DNA of 64,000 nt from positions 5,041,001-5,105,000 of the forward strand of contig NZ_CP103965.1 in NCBI RefSeq assembly GCF_024970185.1, written 5' to 3'. Of the stretch, positions 51,957 to 59,749 are shown in pieces. This DNA comes from Pseudomonas sp. N3-W (GTDB taxonomy: Bacteria; Pseudomonadota; Gammaproteobacteria; Pseudomonadales; Pseudomonadaceae). Numbering within the stretch: position 1 is the stretch's first letter; the number at the start of each line of letters is the position of its first letter. The translations under genes were made by a program, and so were the position numbers. The notes under the pieces are model-generated. The model saw nothing but the letters and a program-made list of their open reading frames with translations. It was not told the origin of the DNA and ran no database searches.

Positions 51957-52970
51957 CTACAAACTCCCACTCACCTTGGCAGCCACCTCCCCCGGCACCC
52001 AGGCCTTCCACACCTGTGGCTGATCACGCAAAAACGCCTCGGCCACCTGCCGTGGCTGCTGACGCTTCTCGCTCATCTGCGCCAGCGTCTGGTTCAGCAG
52101 ATCAATCGGCAAGTCGACCTTTTCAAAGAACGCCACCAGATCCGGGTACTGCGCCTTGAACGGTGCGGACACGCCAATCGCCAAGCTCGCCGGCATCGAG
52201 CGGGTGCCTTTGGGGTGCGGGTTGTTGGCGTCGGCCAGGGTCTTCCAGGCTTCGGCGTCGAACGGCGGCTCTTCGAGTTTCACCAGCTTGAAACGCCCCA
52301 GCAGCGGTGTCGGCGACCAGTAATAGAACAGCACCGGTTTGCCCCGGCGAATCGACGACGCAACCTCGGCATCCAGTGCCGCGCCGGAACCGGTGCGGAA
52401 GTTGACGAAGCTGTCGGTCAGCTCATAGGCCTTGAGCTTCTGACTGTTGACGATTTCCGAGGTCCAGCCGGTGGGGCTGTTGAGGAAGCGGCCTCGGCTG
52501 GGGTCTTCCGGGTCACGGAACACATCTTTGTAGCGCGCCAGGTCGGCGACGGATTTAAGCTCCGGCGCCAGCGGTTTGATGCCCCGTTCCGGGTCGCCCT
52601 TGATCACGTATTCCGGCACCCACCAGCCTTCGGTGGCGCCTTTGACCGTATCGCCAAGACCAAACACCTTGCCCTCGGCTGACGCCTTGACCCAGGCCGG
52701 ACTGCGCCCGGCCCATTCCTCGCCGATCACCTGAATGTCGTTCTTGGCGAGCGCTGCTTCGAGGCTGACGGTGCTGCCCGGCAGTGTATCGGTCGGATAG
52801 CCGTAGCCCTTTTCGACAATGATCCGCAGGATCTCGGTGATCAGGCTGCCGCTTTCCCAGGTGATGTCGCCGAAGTGGATAGGGGCGGCTTTCTCCGCCG
52901 CCGGGGCCTGGGTGGCCACCAGGCTCAGGGCCAGCAGCGAACTGCCGAGCAGGGTTTTTATTGATCTCAT
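51957..52970 (-). CDS. ProX-like glycine betaine / quaternary amine binding protein
   Basis: A 337-residue exported solute-binding protein (signal peptide about MRSIKTLLGSSLLALSLVAT). It has the OpuAC/ProX-type features: VIGEEWAGRSPAWVKASAEG and the aromatic residues in PVLFYYWSPTPLLGRFKLVK that make the cation-binding cage. Length is normal. No permease or ATPase gene is next to it. Its ATG overlaps the stop of an ECF sigma gene by ATGA, which is very unusual and suggests that the sigma factor and this protein act together or that the sigma drives its expression. Confidence 0.92.
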   Translation of the reverse strand: MRSIKTLLGSSLLALSLVATQAPAAEKAAPIHFGDITWESGSLITEILRIIVEKGYGYPTDTLPGSTVSLEAALAKNDIQVIGEEWAGRSPAWVKASAEGKVFGLGDTVKGATEGWWVPEYVIKGDPERGIKPLAPELKSVADLARYKDVFRDPEDPSRGRFLNSPTGWTSEIVNSQKLKAYELTDSFVNFRTGSGAALDAEVASSIRRGKPVLFYYWSPTPLLGRFKLVKLEEPPFDAEAWKTLADANNPHPKGTRSMPASLAIGVSAPFKAQYPDLVAFFEKVDLPIDLLNQTLAQMSEKRQQPRQVAEAFLRDQPQVWKAWVPGEVAAKVSGSL

Positions 52971-53503
52971 GCGGACCTCATTCGATTCACGGATTGATTG
53001 GCGCTGTGGCGCAGGCACAGGGCGTGGGAGCGAGTCATGTACATACTCACCGAGCGCTGGGAAATGCCCAGTTCGGCGGCGATTTGCGGGTAGGTCAGGC
53101 CGTCGAGGCGGGATAACAGAAATGTCGCCCGGACTTTGCCCGGCAGACGGTCGAGGGTGCGGTCGAGGCTCTGCAGGGCTTGCGTCAGTTGCAGCAGGTC
53201 TTCAGGGGACCTGGCCTGGGCGCAATCATCGTCTTGCAGTTGATCGAGGTGCTGGCGCTCCAGATCCCGCCGACGCCAGAGCTGATAAATCAAGCGCTGG
53301 GCGATGGTGGTCAGCAAGGCACGCGGCTCGCGGATCGGCGTCAGGCCGGGCGACTCCAACAGAATCACAAAGGTCTGGGCGGCGATGTCTTCGACACAGG
53401 AAATGGCCCCCGGATGTCGGTACAGGCGTGTGCACAGCCAGGAGTAATGAGCGCAGAACAATGCGCCCACGGCGTTGCGATGGGAAAAGTCGGCGCCGGA
53501 CAT
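52967..53503 (-). CDS. ECF sigma factor, FecI-like, linked to binding proteins
   Basis: A 178-residue sigma factor with the sigma2 region (ALFCAHYSWLCTRLYRHPGA ... CVEDIAAQTFVILLE) and sigma4 region (LTYPQIAAELGISQRSVSMY, then MTRSHALC). It looks like the FecI branch, which is normally paired with a FecR-type anti-sigma and a TonB receptor; neither is present here. Its stop overlaps the ProX-like gene start. The start has a strong AAGGAG site. What switches it on is unknown. Confidence 0.9.
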   Translation of the reverse strand: MSGADFSHRNAVGALFCAHYSWLCTRLYRHPGAISCVEDIAAQTFVILLESPGLTPIREPRALLTTIAQRLIYQLWRRRDLERQHLDQLQDDDCAQARSPEDLLQLTQALQSLDRTLDRLPGKVRATFLLSRLDGLTYPQIAAELGISQRSVSMYMTRSHALCLRHSANQSVNRMRSA

Positions 53504-53620
53504 AAGGGCTCCTTGGATGAAGGGTCGCTGGATGTCCGGTGATCCGGTGGCGCGATCCTAGCAAGGTGCCTTATTCTTTAATAATACTTAAAAAGCATTT
53601 TTATATTCGATTAGTGCATT

Positions 53621-54412
53621 TCAGCGTAGACGCCCATACCCCAGCGACTCAGCCTCCTGCCGGTAGTCGAGCAACACCTGATAATCGCTGTCGCTGACCG
53701 GCAAAACTTCTTGCAGGCCGAGGACTTCGGCGACCTCGGGCAGTTCGTGCAGGGTGCTGTTCATCACCTGTCGAAGCGCTTCCAGCTGTTGATCGCTGGC
53801 GGTTACGGCGGTGATGTACGGCAAGGTCGGGCTGAACGCGCTGCGAGCAATGACCCGCAGGCCGGTCACTTCCTCTTCGGCGTGCCGGGCCAGGTAGGCG
53901 AACGTGACGCTGTCGATGGCGGCCAGATCCGCCAGATCATCGCGCAGCCAGCGCAGGCTCTCGCGGTGGCTGCCGCTGATGCCCACGCAGGCGAAGAACC
54001 GCCCTTCGCGGTGCAACGGCGCCAGGCGATGGCGCAGCAGGTTCATGCCGCTGTTGGAGTCTTCGCCGTTGATCACGCCACGGCTGTCGAAGAATGCGGG
54101 CAAGGTTCGTCGCGCATCATCGGCGCGACTGATCAGCAGGCTGCAGTGGTTGCCGCCGTTGGCATCGGGCAGTTCGTAGCGAGGGCGGCCGACGACCCGG
54201 ACCTGGCCGCGCAGGGCGGTCATGAGTGGGTAGCCGCAGGTTTGGGTGAGTAGCAGGTCGGGGGACAACCAGATGTCTGGCAACGAGAGATTTTGTGCCT
54301 CCAGACGTGTGCTGTTGAGACGCTCAAGGATAAGCGCCAGCCAGCGTTCGTTGGCCTGGCGGATGGGCTCTGGGGCGACGTACATCAATAGCTCGGCGAT
54401 GTGAGATGTCAT
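53621..54412 (-). CDS. PhnD/SsuA-type periplasmic-binding fold protein without signal peptide
   Basis: A 263-residue protein with the PhnD-like substrate-binding fold: LPDIWLSPDLLLTQTCGYPL at the first crossover, then NGGNHCSLLISRADDARRTL and INGEDSNSGMNLLRHRLAPL, and AAIDSVTFAYLARHAEEEVT near the end. These bind phosphonates, phosphite, thiamin precursors or nucleotides in other bacteria. No signal peptide or transporter genes are visible, so it may work in the cytoplasm or be exported another way. The start at 54412 is set by GGGAG. It is in one row with the desaturase, sigma and ProX-like genes. Confidence 0.88.
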   Translation of the reverse strand: MTSHIAELLMYVAPEPIRQANERWLALILERLNSTRLEAQNLSLPDIWLSPDLLLTQTCGYPLMTALRGQVRVVGRPRYELPDANGGNHCSLLISRADDARRTLPAFFDSRGVINGEDSNSGMNLLRHRLAPLHREGRFFACVGISGSHRESLRWLRDDLADLAAIDSVTFAYLARHAEEEVTGLRVIARSAFSPTLPYITAVTASDQQLEALRQVMNSTLHELPEVAEVLGLQEVLPVSDSDYQVLLDYRQEAESLGYGRLR

Positions 54413-54461
54413 CAAAATCTCCCTGCAAAAAAAATATCCCTCGACTGTGAGTGTATTTCAA

Positions 54462-55403
54462 TCAGTGAAATGGGTGCTTCGGGCTGTCGATGGCCTTCAA
54501 TCCGTTTTCGCGCCACAACTGCCCATACCCCTGTACCACAAACCCACCGCTGCGCGCCTGCCACTGCTCGCGGCGGGCGCGATAAGCCTTGGGCAGGTCA
54601 TACCAGGGCAGCCCCGGTAAATCGTGGTGCACCAAATGAAAATTCAGGTTCAGAAACAGCCAGCGCCATGGCCAACCCGCTTCGTTCAGCACGGTACGTT
54701 GCTCAGGCTGCGCGTGGGGACGGTGTTCATAGTAGGAGCGGATCATCGCAATCGACAGCGCCGGCACGCTGACCAGCAACAGGTAATGCCACACCGGCAG
54801 GAGGCTGTAGCGGGCAATGAATACCAGCATCAATACCGTGAGCATGCCGTGGGTCAGCCACATCCACCAGGCCTGTCGCTCAGCGTTGCGCAGGCGGCGC
54901 AGCTCTTCTTTGGCCAGGCTGAACAACGCCAAGGGAGCGCCGAGCATGAAACGACCGAATACGGTTTTGTTCAGCCAGTGCAGGTTTCGCTCGAACAGCG
55001 AACTGTGCCGCCAATCATGCGCGGTGAGATAGCGACTTTCAGGGTCGCGGCCAGGGATGGTCAGGTCTTCGTCGCGGTGGTGCAGCAAATGGCTGTCGCG
55101 ATAAAGCGTATACGGATACCAGACGGCAAACGGGGCGTAACCGAGGAGTTTATTGAGCGTCAGCCAACGCGTGGGGTGGCCGTGCAACAACTCGTGCTGG
55201 ACCGACAGCCACAACACCAGCAGCGGAATCAGCAAGGCGGTGCTCCACCAAACTCCCAGTCGGTTGCTCATCAGGACGAGGCTGAACCAGCCGACATACA
55301 CGCCGATCAACAACAGCCAGGTTGGCCACTCGGTGCGAGCGGTCAGGCGTTGGCGCAGGGTTTCGATTTCATTGCGGTGGGCGGCATCGAAATAATGGGG
55401 CAT
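54462..55403 (-). CDS. Fatty acid desaturase, membrane
   Basis: A 313-residue membrane diiron desaturase. The three His boxes are present: HELLHGH near residue 70, HLLHH near 107 and HLVHHDLPG near 257, separated by membrane helices (LLLIGVYVGWFSLVLMSNRL, LLIPLLVLWLSV). It introduces a double bond into lipid or acyl substrates using O2 and electrons from a ferredoxin. No ferredoxin gene is nearby. It is the first gene of the minus-strand run leading to the sigma and binding-protein genes, 49 bases before the PhnD-like gene. Confidence 0.93.
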   Translation of the reverse strand: MPHYFDAAHRNEIETLRQRLTARTEWPTWLLLIGVYVGWFSLVLMSNRLGVWWSTALLIPLLVLWLSVQHELLHGHPTRWLTLNKLLGYAPFAVWYPYTLYRDSHLLHHRDEDLTIPGRDPESRYLTAHDWRHSSLFERNLHWLNKTVFGRFMLGAPLALFSLAKEELRRLRNAERQAWWMWLTHGMLTVLMLVFIARYSLLPVWHYLLLVSVPALSIAMIRSYYEHRPHAQPEQRTVLNEAGWPWRWLFLNLNFHLVHHDLPGLPWYDLPKAYRARREQWQARSGGFVVQGYGQLWRENGLKAIDSPKHPFH

Positions 55404-55484
55404 GGCTTTGCTCAGAACGGGGATCTTTCCCTTCTGTGCAACAGCGTGTGGATTTCTTGCAGATTATTTGATTATTTCAACCCC

Positions 55485-55519
55485 CCCCGTAGAAGCTGCA
55501 GAAGGCGGCTCCTACGGGG
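55485..55519. repeat. CCCCGTAG...CTACGGGG hairpin
   Basis: CCCCGTAG (55485-55492) and CTACGGGG (55512-55519) with a 19-base loop. This is a third repeat type seen in many Pseudomonas; it follows the small Lys-rich gene on the minus strand and may end its transcript. Confidence 0.7.
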
Positions 55520-55534
55520 AAGGGTCTGTGTGGC

Positions 55535-55645
55535 TTAATGACCGAACACGTCCACCTTCTTGGCCTTCTTGTCCGCGCGTTTTTCATCGGCGGTCTTTGC
55601 CGGTTTTTTCTTCGCTGCTTTCTTTGAATCCATGCCTTTGGCCAT
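55535..55645 (-). CDS. 36-residue Lys/Ala-rich basic peptide
   Basis: A short frame starting at an ATG with GGAG 8 bases upstream. It reads MAKGMDSKKAAKKKPAKTAD followed by EKRADKKAKKVDVFGH. It is highly basic and AK-repeat-like, similar in kind to histone-like or nucleic-acid-binding tails. Short peptides like this exist in many Pseudomonas genomes without known function. It is divergent from the GNAT gene. Confidence 0.65.
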   Translation of the reverse strand: MAKGMDSKKAAKKKPAKTADEKRADKKAKKVDVFGH

Positions 55646-55748
55646 GATACGTACTCCACTCATACGGGATGTGAGATCAGGTATACACCTATCGCCTCGC
55701 CCGCGTTCTTTTATAATCCCCCGCTTTGTGCACCGACAGTCAGAAACC

Positions 55749-56186
55749 ATGCCCGACACCCAATACACCCTGCTCGCCGAGCCGTTATGGCCGCTGATGA
55801 ACAAGTTTTACCGCGCCCACCAATCGCCGATGAAAGCAGTGCGCGATGCGCAACTGTGGGTGGCCAGGCGTGAGGAGATCGTCGCTGCGCTGTGTTTGCG
55901 GCCCGTTGCTGGCGGGCATTGGTTGACGGGGTTGTTTGTCGATCCGGCGTGCCGTGAGCAAGGTGTGGCGGCGGCGTTGATCGCTCGTGCCATCGAAGGC
56001 CTTGAGCAGCCAGTCTGGCTGTTCTGCCACCCGGATTTGCGCGGGTTTTATGAGCGGCGCGGGTTTGCGTTCAATCCGCAGTTGCCTCAGGCAATGGCTG
56101 AGCGCCTGAGCCGCTATGCCCGGAGCAAACCAATGATCAGCATGGGCTTAGAACCGTTGGCGAGGTCGTCCATCGATAATGGGTGA
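55749..56186 (+). CDS. GNAT family N-acetyltransferase (third)
   Basis: A 145-residue GNAT. The substrate-side opening (KFYRAHQSPMKAVRDAQLWV) is followed by the core GLFVDPACREQGVAAALIAR with the CoA loop QGVAAA and the closing FCHPDLRGFYERRGFAF. The substrate is unknown. The TTATAAT word at 55710-55716 could be its -10 box. Confidence 0.9.
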   Translation: MPDTQYTLLAEPLWPLMNKFYRAHQSPMKAVRDAQLWVARREEIVAALCLRPVAGGHWLTGLFVDPACREQGVAAALIARAIEGLEQPVWLFCHPDLRGFYERRGFAFNPQLPQAMAERLSRYARSKPMISMGLEPLARSSIDNG

Positions 56187-56246
56187 TCGGCCTTTGATTG
56201 CTGCGTGCTAGCCTCAGGGTCGACTTCGACTTCAACAGGACGCGCC

Positions 56247-57068
56247 ATGAAACCCGCCCTTCTGACCCTGACCCTTGCCGCACTGCTCGCCCCGGTCCTG
56301 GCGCATGCCGCCGATACACAAGCGATTTCCAGCGAACGCTACGCCGAGGTACTCAAAGGCACCTGGCGCGCGCCGCAGAACGTGGTGCGCGACGCCTACC
56401 GGCATCCGCAGCAGAGCCTGCAGTTCTTTGGTCTGCGCGCGAACCAGACGCTCATCGAAATCACCCCCGGCGCCGGTTGGTACAGCGAATTGCTGGCGCC
56501 GTTGCTCAAGGATCAAGGCACCTACATTGCGGCAGTCCAGGCGCCGAGCGTCAGTGACTCCGCGCGCAAGAACGAACAAACCCTCAAGGAAAAATTCGCT
56601 GCCTCCCCTGCTCAATACGCCAAGGCCCAGGTGGTGGAGTTCGACCCCAAGGCCCCGGTGCTCGGTAAACCCGGTACGGCGGACACCGTGCTGACTTTTC
56701 GTAACGTGCACAACTGGGTGCTGGCCGACACGGCGCCACTGATGTTCGAGTCGTTCTTCAAGGTGCTCAAACCCGGTGGCGTACTCGGCGTGGTGGATCA
56801 CAGGGCCAGGGACGGCGCTTCGCTGGACGAGATCAAGCACAGCGGTTACCTGACCACCGCCTATGTGGTGAAACTGGCGACCGATGCCGGATTCAAGCTT
56901 GAGGCCAAGAGCGAGATCAATGCCAATGCCAAGGACACCAAGGATTACCCTGAAGGCGTCTGGACCTTGCCGCCGACGCTGACACTGGGGGAGAAGGACA
57001 AGGCGAAATACCTGGCGATTGGCGAGTCGGACCGGATGACGTTGCGGTTCGTCAAACCTGCGAAGTGA
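56247..57068 (+). CDS. Exported class I SAM methyltransferase-like protein
   Basis: A 273-residue protein with a signal peptide (MKPALLTLTLAALLAPVLAH, cleavage about residue 22) followed by a methyltransferase-like domain: LIEITPGAGWYSELLAPLLK (SAM loop, with the usual acidic residue after it) and the VLTFRNVHNWVL and KPGGVLGVVDHRA segments. A SAM-dependent enzyme in the periplasm is odd, since SAM is cytoplasmic; it could have lost activity or use another cofactor. The start at 56247 follows AGGA. Confidence 0.85.
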   Translation: MKPALLTLTLAALLAPVLAHAADTQAISSERYAEVLKGTWRAPQNVVRDAYRHPQQSLQFFGLRANQTLIEITPGAGWYSELLAPLLKDQGTYIAAVQAPSVSDSARKNEQTLKEKFAASPAQYAKAQVVEFDPKAPVLGKPGTADTVLTFRNVHNWVLADTAPLMFESFFKVLKPGGVLGVVDHRARDGASLDEIKHSGYLTTAYVVKLATDAGFKLEAKSEINANAKDTKDYPEGVWTLPPTLTLGEKDKAKYLAIGESDRMTLRFVKPAK

Positions 57069-57092
57069 AAATTTAACAGTCAATAACAATCA

Positions 57093-57124
57093 AATGTGGG
57101 AGCGAGCTTGCTCGCTCCCACATT
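57093..57124. repeat. Single REP hairpin, perfect arms
   Basis: AATGTGGGAGCGAG, loop CTTG, CTCGCTCCCACATT: 14-bp perfect arms between convergent genes, so it may stop transcription from both sides. Confidence 0.92.
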
Positions 57125-57138
57125 GTTATGTTGTGAAT

Positions 57139-57678
57139 TCATTCGTCCGCGTTGGGATCCAGCTCCGGGAACAGCACTTCGGTATACCCGAACTTGCTGA
57201 AATCGCTGATCCGCGACGGGTACAAGCGGCCAATCAGGTGATCGCATTCGTGCTGCACCACCCGCGCATGAAACCCCGAGGCAATGCGCACGATGGGCTG
57301 GCCCTTGGGATCGAATCCCTCGTAGCGAATGTGCTGATAGCGATCCACCGCACCGCGCAGTCCCGGCACCGACAAGCACCCCTCAAAGCCTTCTTCCAGG
57401 CTCGGATCAAGCGGTGTGATCAACGGGTTGATCAGAATGGTCTGCGGCACGGCTTCAGCGTCGGGATAACGCTCGCTGTGCTCGAAACCGAAGATCACCA
57501 GTTGCAGGTCGACACCGACTTGCGGCGCAGCCAGGCCGACGCCGCCAACGCTTTCCATGGTCTGGAACATGTCGTCGATCAATTGCCACAACTCGGGGCT
57601 GTCGAACATCTCGGACGGCACCGGCGGGGCAATGCGCAGCAGGCGTTCATCGCCCATTTTCAAAATTTCACGGATCAT
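57139..57678 (-). CDS. def: Peptide deformylase
   Basis: A 179-residue metallo-deformylase that removes the N-formyl group from new proteins. All three motifs are present: [10 protein letters not shown] (motif 1), EGCLSVPG (motif 2, with the metal-ligand Cys) and QHECDHLIG (motif 3, HExxH). It appears to be a second, non-essential Def rather than the main copy with the fmt gene, because that neighbour is missing. It lies 2 bases after the YihY gene and is coupled to it. Confidence 0.93.
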   Translation of the reverse strand: MIREILKMGDERLLRIAPPVPSEMFDSPELWQLIDDMFQTMESVGGVGLAAPQVGVDLQLVIFGFEHSERYPDAEAVPQTILINPLITPLDPSLEEGFEGCLSVPGLRGAVDRYQHIRYEGFDPKGQPIVRIASGFHARVVQHECDHLIGRLYPSRISDFSKFGYTEVLFPELDPNADE

Positions 57679-57680
57679 GG

Positions 57681-58625
57681 TCAGGCTTCGTCAGTGGTCG
57701 GTTTGAGCGAGTGGTCCCGTCCCAGTCCCGATACGTGTTGTTTGTCGTCGTGCTCGCCAGGGACTTTTTCGCCGGGGTCCTTGCCTTCGCTCGACATGTG
57801 TTCGATCACCGCATTCATCTCCGCGCCGAGCAGCAGCACCGCGGCGGAAATGTAGAAGTACAGCAACAGCACGATGATCGCGCCGATACTGCCATACATG
57901 GCGTTGTAGTTGGCGAAGGTCTTGACGTAAAACGCGAAACCCAGGGACGCGATAATCCACACCACGACCGCCAGTACCGAGCCCGGCGTGATGAAGCGAA
58001 ACTCCTGTTTGACGTCCGGGGTGACGTAGTAGATCAGCGCCACCGCGACCATCATCAGGATCACGATCACCGGCCAGCGGGCGATGGTCCACACCGTGAC
58101 GATAAAGTCTTCCAGACCGACCTGCGAGGCAATCCAACCCATCACCTGGGGCCCGAGCACCATCAGCGCGGCGGCGGCCAGCAACATGCCGGCGATGCCG
58201 ATGGTGTAGAAAACCGACAGCGGGAAGCGCTTCCAGATCGGCCGGCCCTCGACCACGTCATAGGCCGCGTTCATCGCGTTCATCATCAGCCGCACACCGG
58301 CCGAGGCGGTATAAAGGGCGATCACGATACCGACCGACAACAGGCCGCCCTTGGATTGCTGCAATTGGTCGATCACCGGGTTCACCTGATCCAGCGCCTG
58401 GGGCGGCAGCACCAGTTCAGATTGCAGGCGCAACCAGGTGAAGAAGTCCGGCAGGTGCAGGAAACCGATCAGGGCGATCAGGAACAGAATGAAGGGGAAC
58501 AGCGAGAACAGCATCTGGTAGGCCAGTGCCGAGGCGTAGGTCGACATTTCATCGTCGATGAATTCTTTGACCGTGCGCACCATGACCAGGTGCAGGGGCT
58601 GGCCTTTCATGTCCGGGAAAATCAT
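57681..58625 (-). CDS. YihY/BrkB family inner-membrane protein
   Basis: A 314-residue membrane protein with six helices ([40 protein letters not shown] and others) and the YihY-type motif around [16 protein letters not shown] and [14 protein letters not shown]. It was once called ribonuclease BN but is not a nuclease. Role unknown. A strong AAAGGAG site sets the start at 58625. It shares a transcript with def. Confidence 0.92.
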   Translation of the reverse strand: MIFPDMKGQPLHLVMVRTVKEFIDDEMSTYASALAYQMLFSLFPFILFLIALIGFLHLPDFFTWLRLQSELVLPPQALDQVNPVIDQLQQSKGGLLSVGIVIALYTASAGVRLMMNAMNAAYDVVEGRPIWKRFPLSVFYTIGIAGMLLAAAALMVLGPQVMGWIASQVGLEDFIVTVWTIARWPVIVILMMVAVALIYYVTPDVKQEFRFITPGSVLAVVVWIIASLGFAFYVKTFANYNAMYGSIGAIIVLLLYFYISAAVLLLGAEMNAVIEHMSSEGKDPGEKVPGEHDDKQHVSGLGRDHSLKPTTDEA

Positions 58626-58745
58626 TAGCGTCTCCTTTCGCCGCAAAAAGGTTGAAGTCGTGGCGACTCAGGGGCCGTTTTCTACATCAAAGTAGCCTAA
58701 TTGGCGACTTTGAAACAATTTCGTTTTTATTTAACCGAGGCGGCT

Positions 58746-58778
58746 GACGCAAAAACGGCCATCCGAGGATGGCCGTTT
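58746..58778 (-). terminator. Terminator of the CsbD gene
   Basis: AAACGGCCATCC (58753-58764) pairs with GGATGGCCGTTT (58767-58778). On the minus strand it is followed by TTTTTGCG. Confidence 0.85.
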
Positions 58779-58803
58779 CGGTGTGCCTGAAAGGACAGTC
58801 ACA

Positions 58804-58995
58804 TCAAGACTTATCAACGGCTTTCTTGACGGCGTCCTTGGCTTTGCCCACGGCTTGCTGAGCTTCACCTTTCTTTTCCTGCACTTTGCCTTCGACTTGC
58901 AGCTTGGTGCTGTCGGTGGCTTTACCCAAGCCTTGCTTGACCTTGCCAACAGCTTCGTTTGTCGCGCCTTTAACTTTATCGCCAGTGCTGCTCAT
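58804..58995 (-). CDS. CsbD family stress protein
   Basis: A 63-residue Lys/Ala-rich protein with the CsbD-like repeats KVKGATNEAVGKVKQGLGKA and QEKKGEAQQAVGKAKDAVKK, helical and very soluble. CsbD proteins rise in stationary phase and general stress; function unknown. AGGAG precedes the start and a strong terminator follows, so it is its own transcript. Confidence 0.92.
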   Translation of the reverse strand: MSSTGDKVKGATNEAVGKVKQGLGKATDSTKLQVEGKVQEKKGEAQQAVGKAKDAVKKAVDKS

Positions 58996-59195
58996 GGTGT
59001 TTCTCCTGTGAACAATTAACGGGGAAAGTCGTTACAGAAAGATTGACCAGCGGGGTTTGCGCGGAGTTTCATTTATTTTTCACCGCAACATTTCATCGCC
59101 GCGCAAAGGTTGGGCTTTATGTTTGCCGCCCAACCCACGAGAATGTGCGACGTATTCAGGCCCTGGCACTGAAGATCCAATCCCGTAGGAATGTT

Positions 59196-59573
59196 ATGAA
59201 ACTCGATAAAAAGCAGGCCATTGCCCGCAGAAACCTGGAACTCGGCGGTGCTGTGCTTGGCGTCAACAACTGCCATTTCACCGAATTGAACCGCAACCGC
59301 AACATCTGGTGGTTCGACCTTCCGGTGGCGCGTCTGGCCGTTGGTCAGTACGAATGGATTCACCTGCTGATGCACACCCCGGACACCGACGAACTGCTGC
59401 ACCTGAAAGTGCCGACGGTGTTCCTGCGTGAAAAGCTCGAAGGTCTGGTGGTTCGCAATGAGGGTAAGCGCAAAGCGGCCCTGAGCCTGGAACTGAGCGC
59501 CGACAAGGACTCGTACCTGCAGGACATGCGTCCGGCGGGCACCAACGTCAATTTCGCGCCGTTTCGCCAGTAA
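59196..59573 (+). CDS. Conserved hypothetical protein
   Basis: A 125-residue protein I cannot name. It begins MKLDKKQAIARRNLELGGAV, has the segments NCHFTELNRNRNIWWFDLPV and QYEWIHLLMHTPDTDELLHL, and a short helix near the end (REKLEGLVVRNEGKRKAALS). The start at 59196 is set by GTAGGAA. It may be an alpha-beta protein; no catalytic motif is visible. Confidence 0.8.
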   Translation: MKLDKKQAIARRNLELGGAVLGVNNCHFTELNRNRNIWWFDLPVARLAVGQYEWIHLLMHTPDTDELLHLKVPTVFLREKLEGLVVRNEGKRKAALSLELSADKDSYLQDMRPAGTNVNFAPFRQ

Positions 59574-59585
59574 AGATCAAAGGCT

Positions 59586-59669
59586 TCGCGAGCAGGCTCG
59601 CTCCCACGGTCAACCGGGTTGTTCCAGACAGAATCCGATCACATGTGGGAGCGAGCCTGCTCGCGAAGG
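59586..59669. repeat. REP pair
   Basis: Inverted copies (TTCGCGAGCAGGCTCGCTCC from about 59585 and GTGGGAGCGAGCCTGCTCGC from about 59645) between the hypothetical gene and the fadD1 terminator. Confidence 0.92.
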
Positions 59670-59706
59670 CGGTCTGACAGACGCTGAAAGCCCCAGACCA
59701 ACAACA

Positions 59707-59733
59707 AAAAGCCCCGCATCAGCGGGGCTTTTG
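59707..59733. terminator. Bidirectional terminator after fadD1
   Basis: GCCCCGC (59711-59717), loop ATCA, GCGGGGC (59722-59728), flanked by AAAAA and TTTT. It ends fadD1 on the minus strand and the hypothetical gene on the plus strand. Confidence 0.92.
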
Positions 59734-59749
59734 TGTTTCTGCGAGGCGT

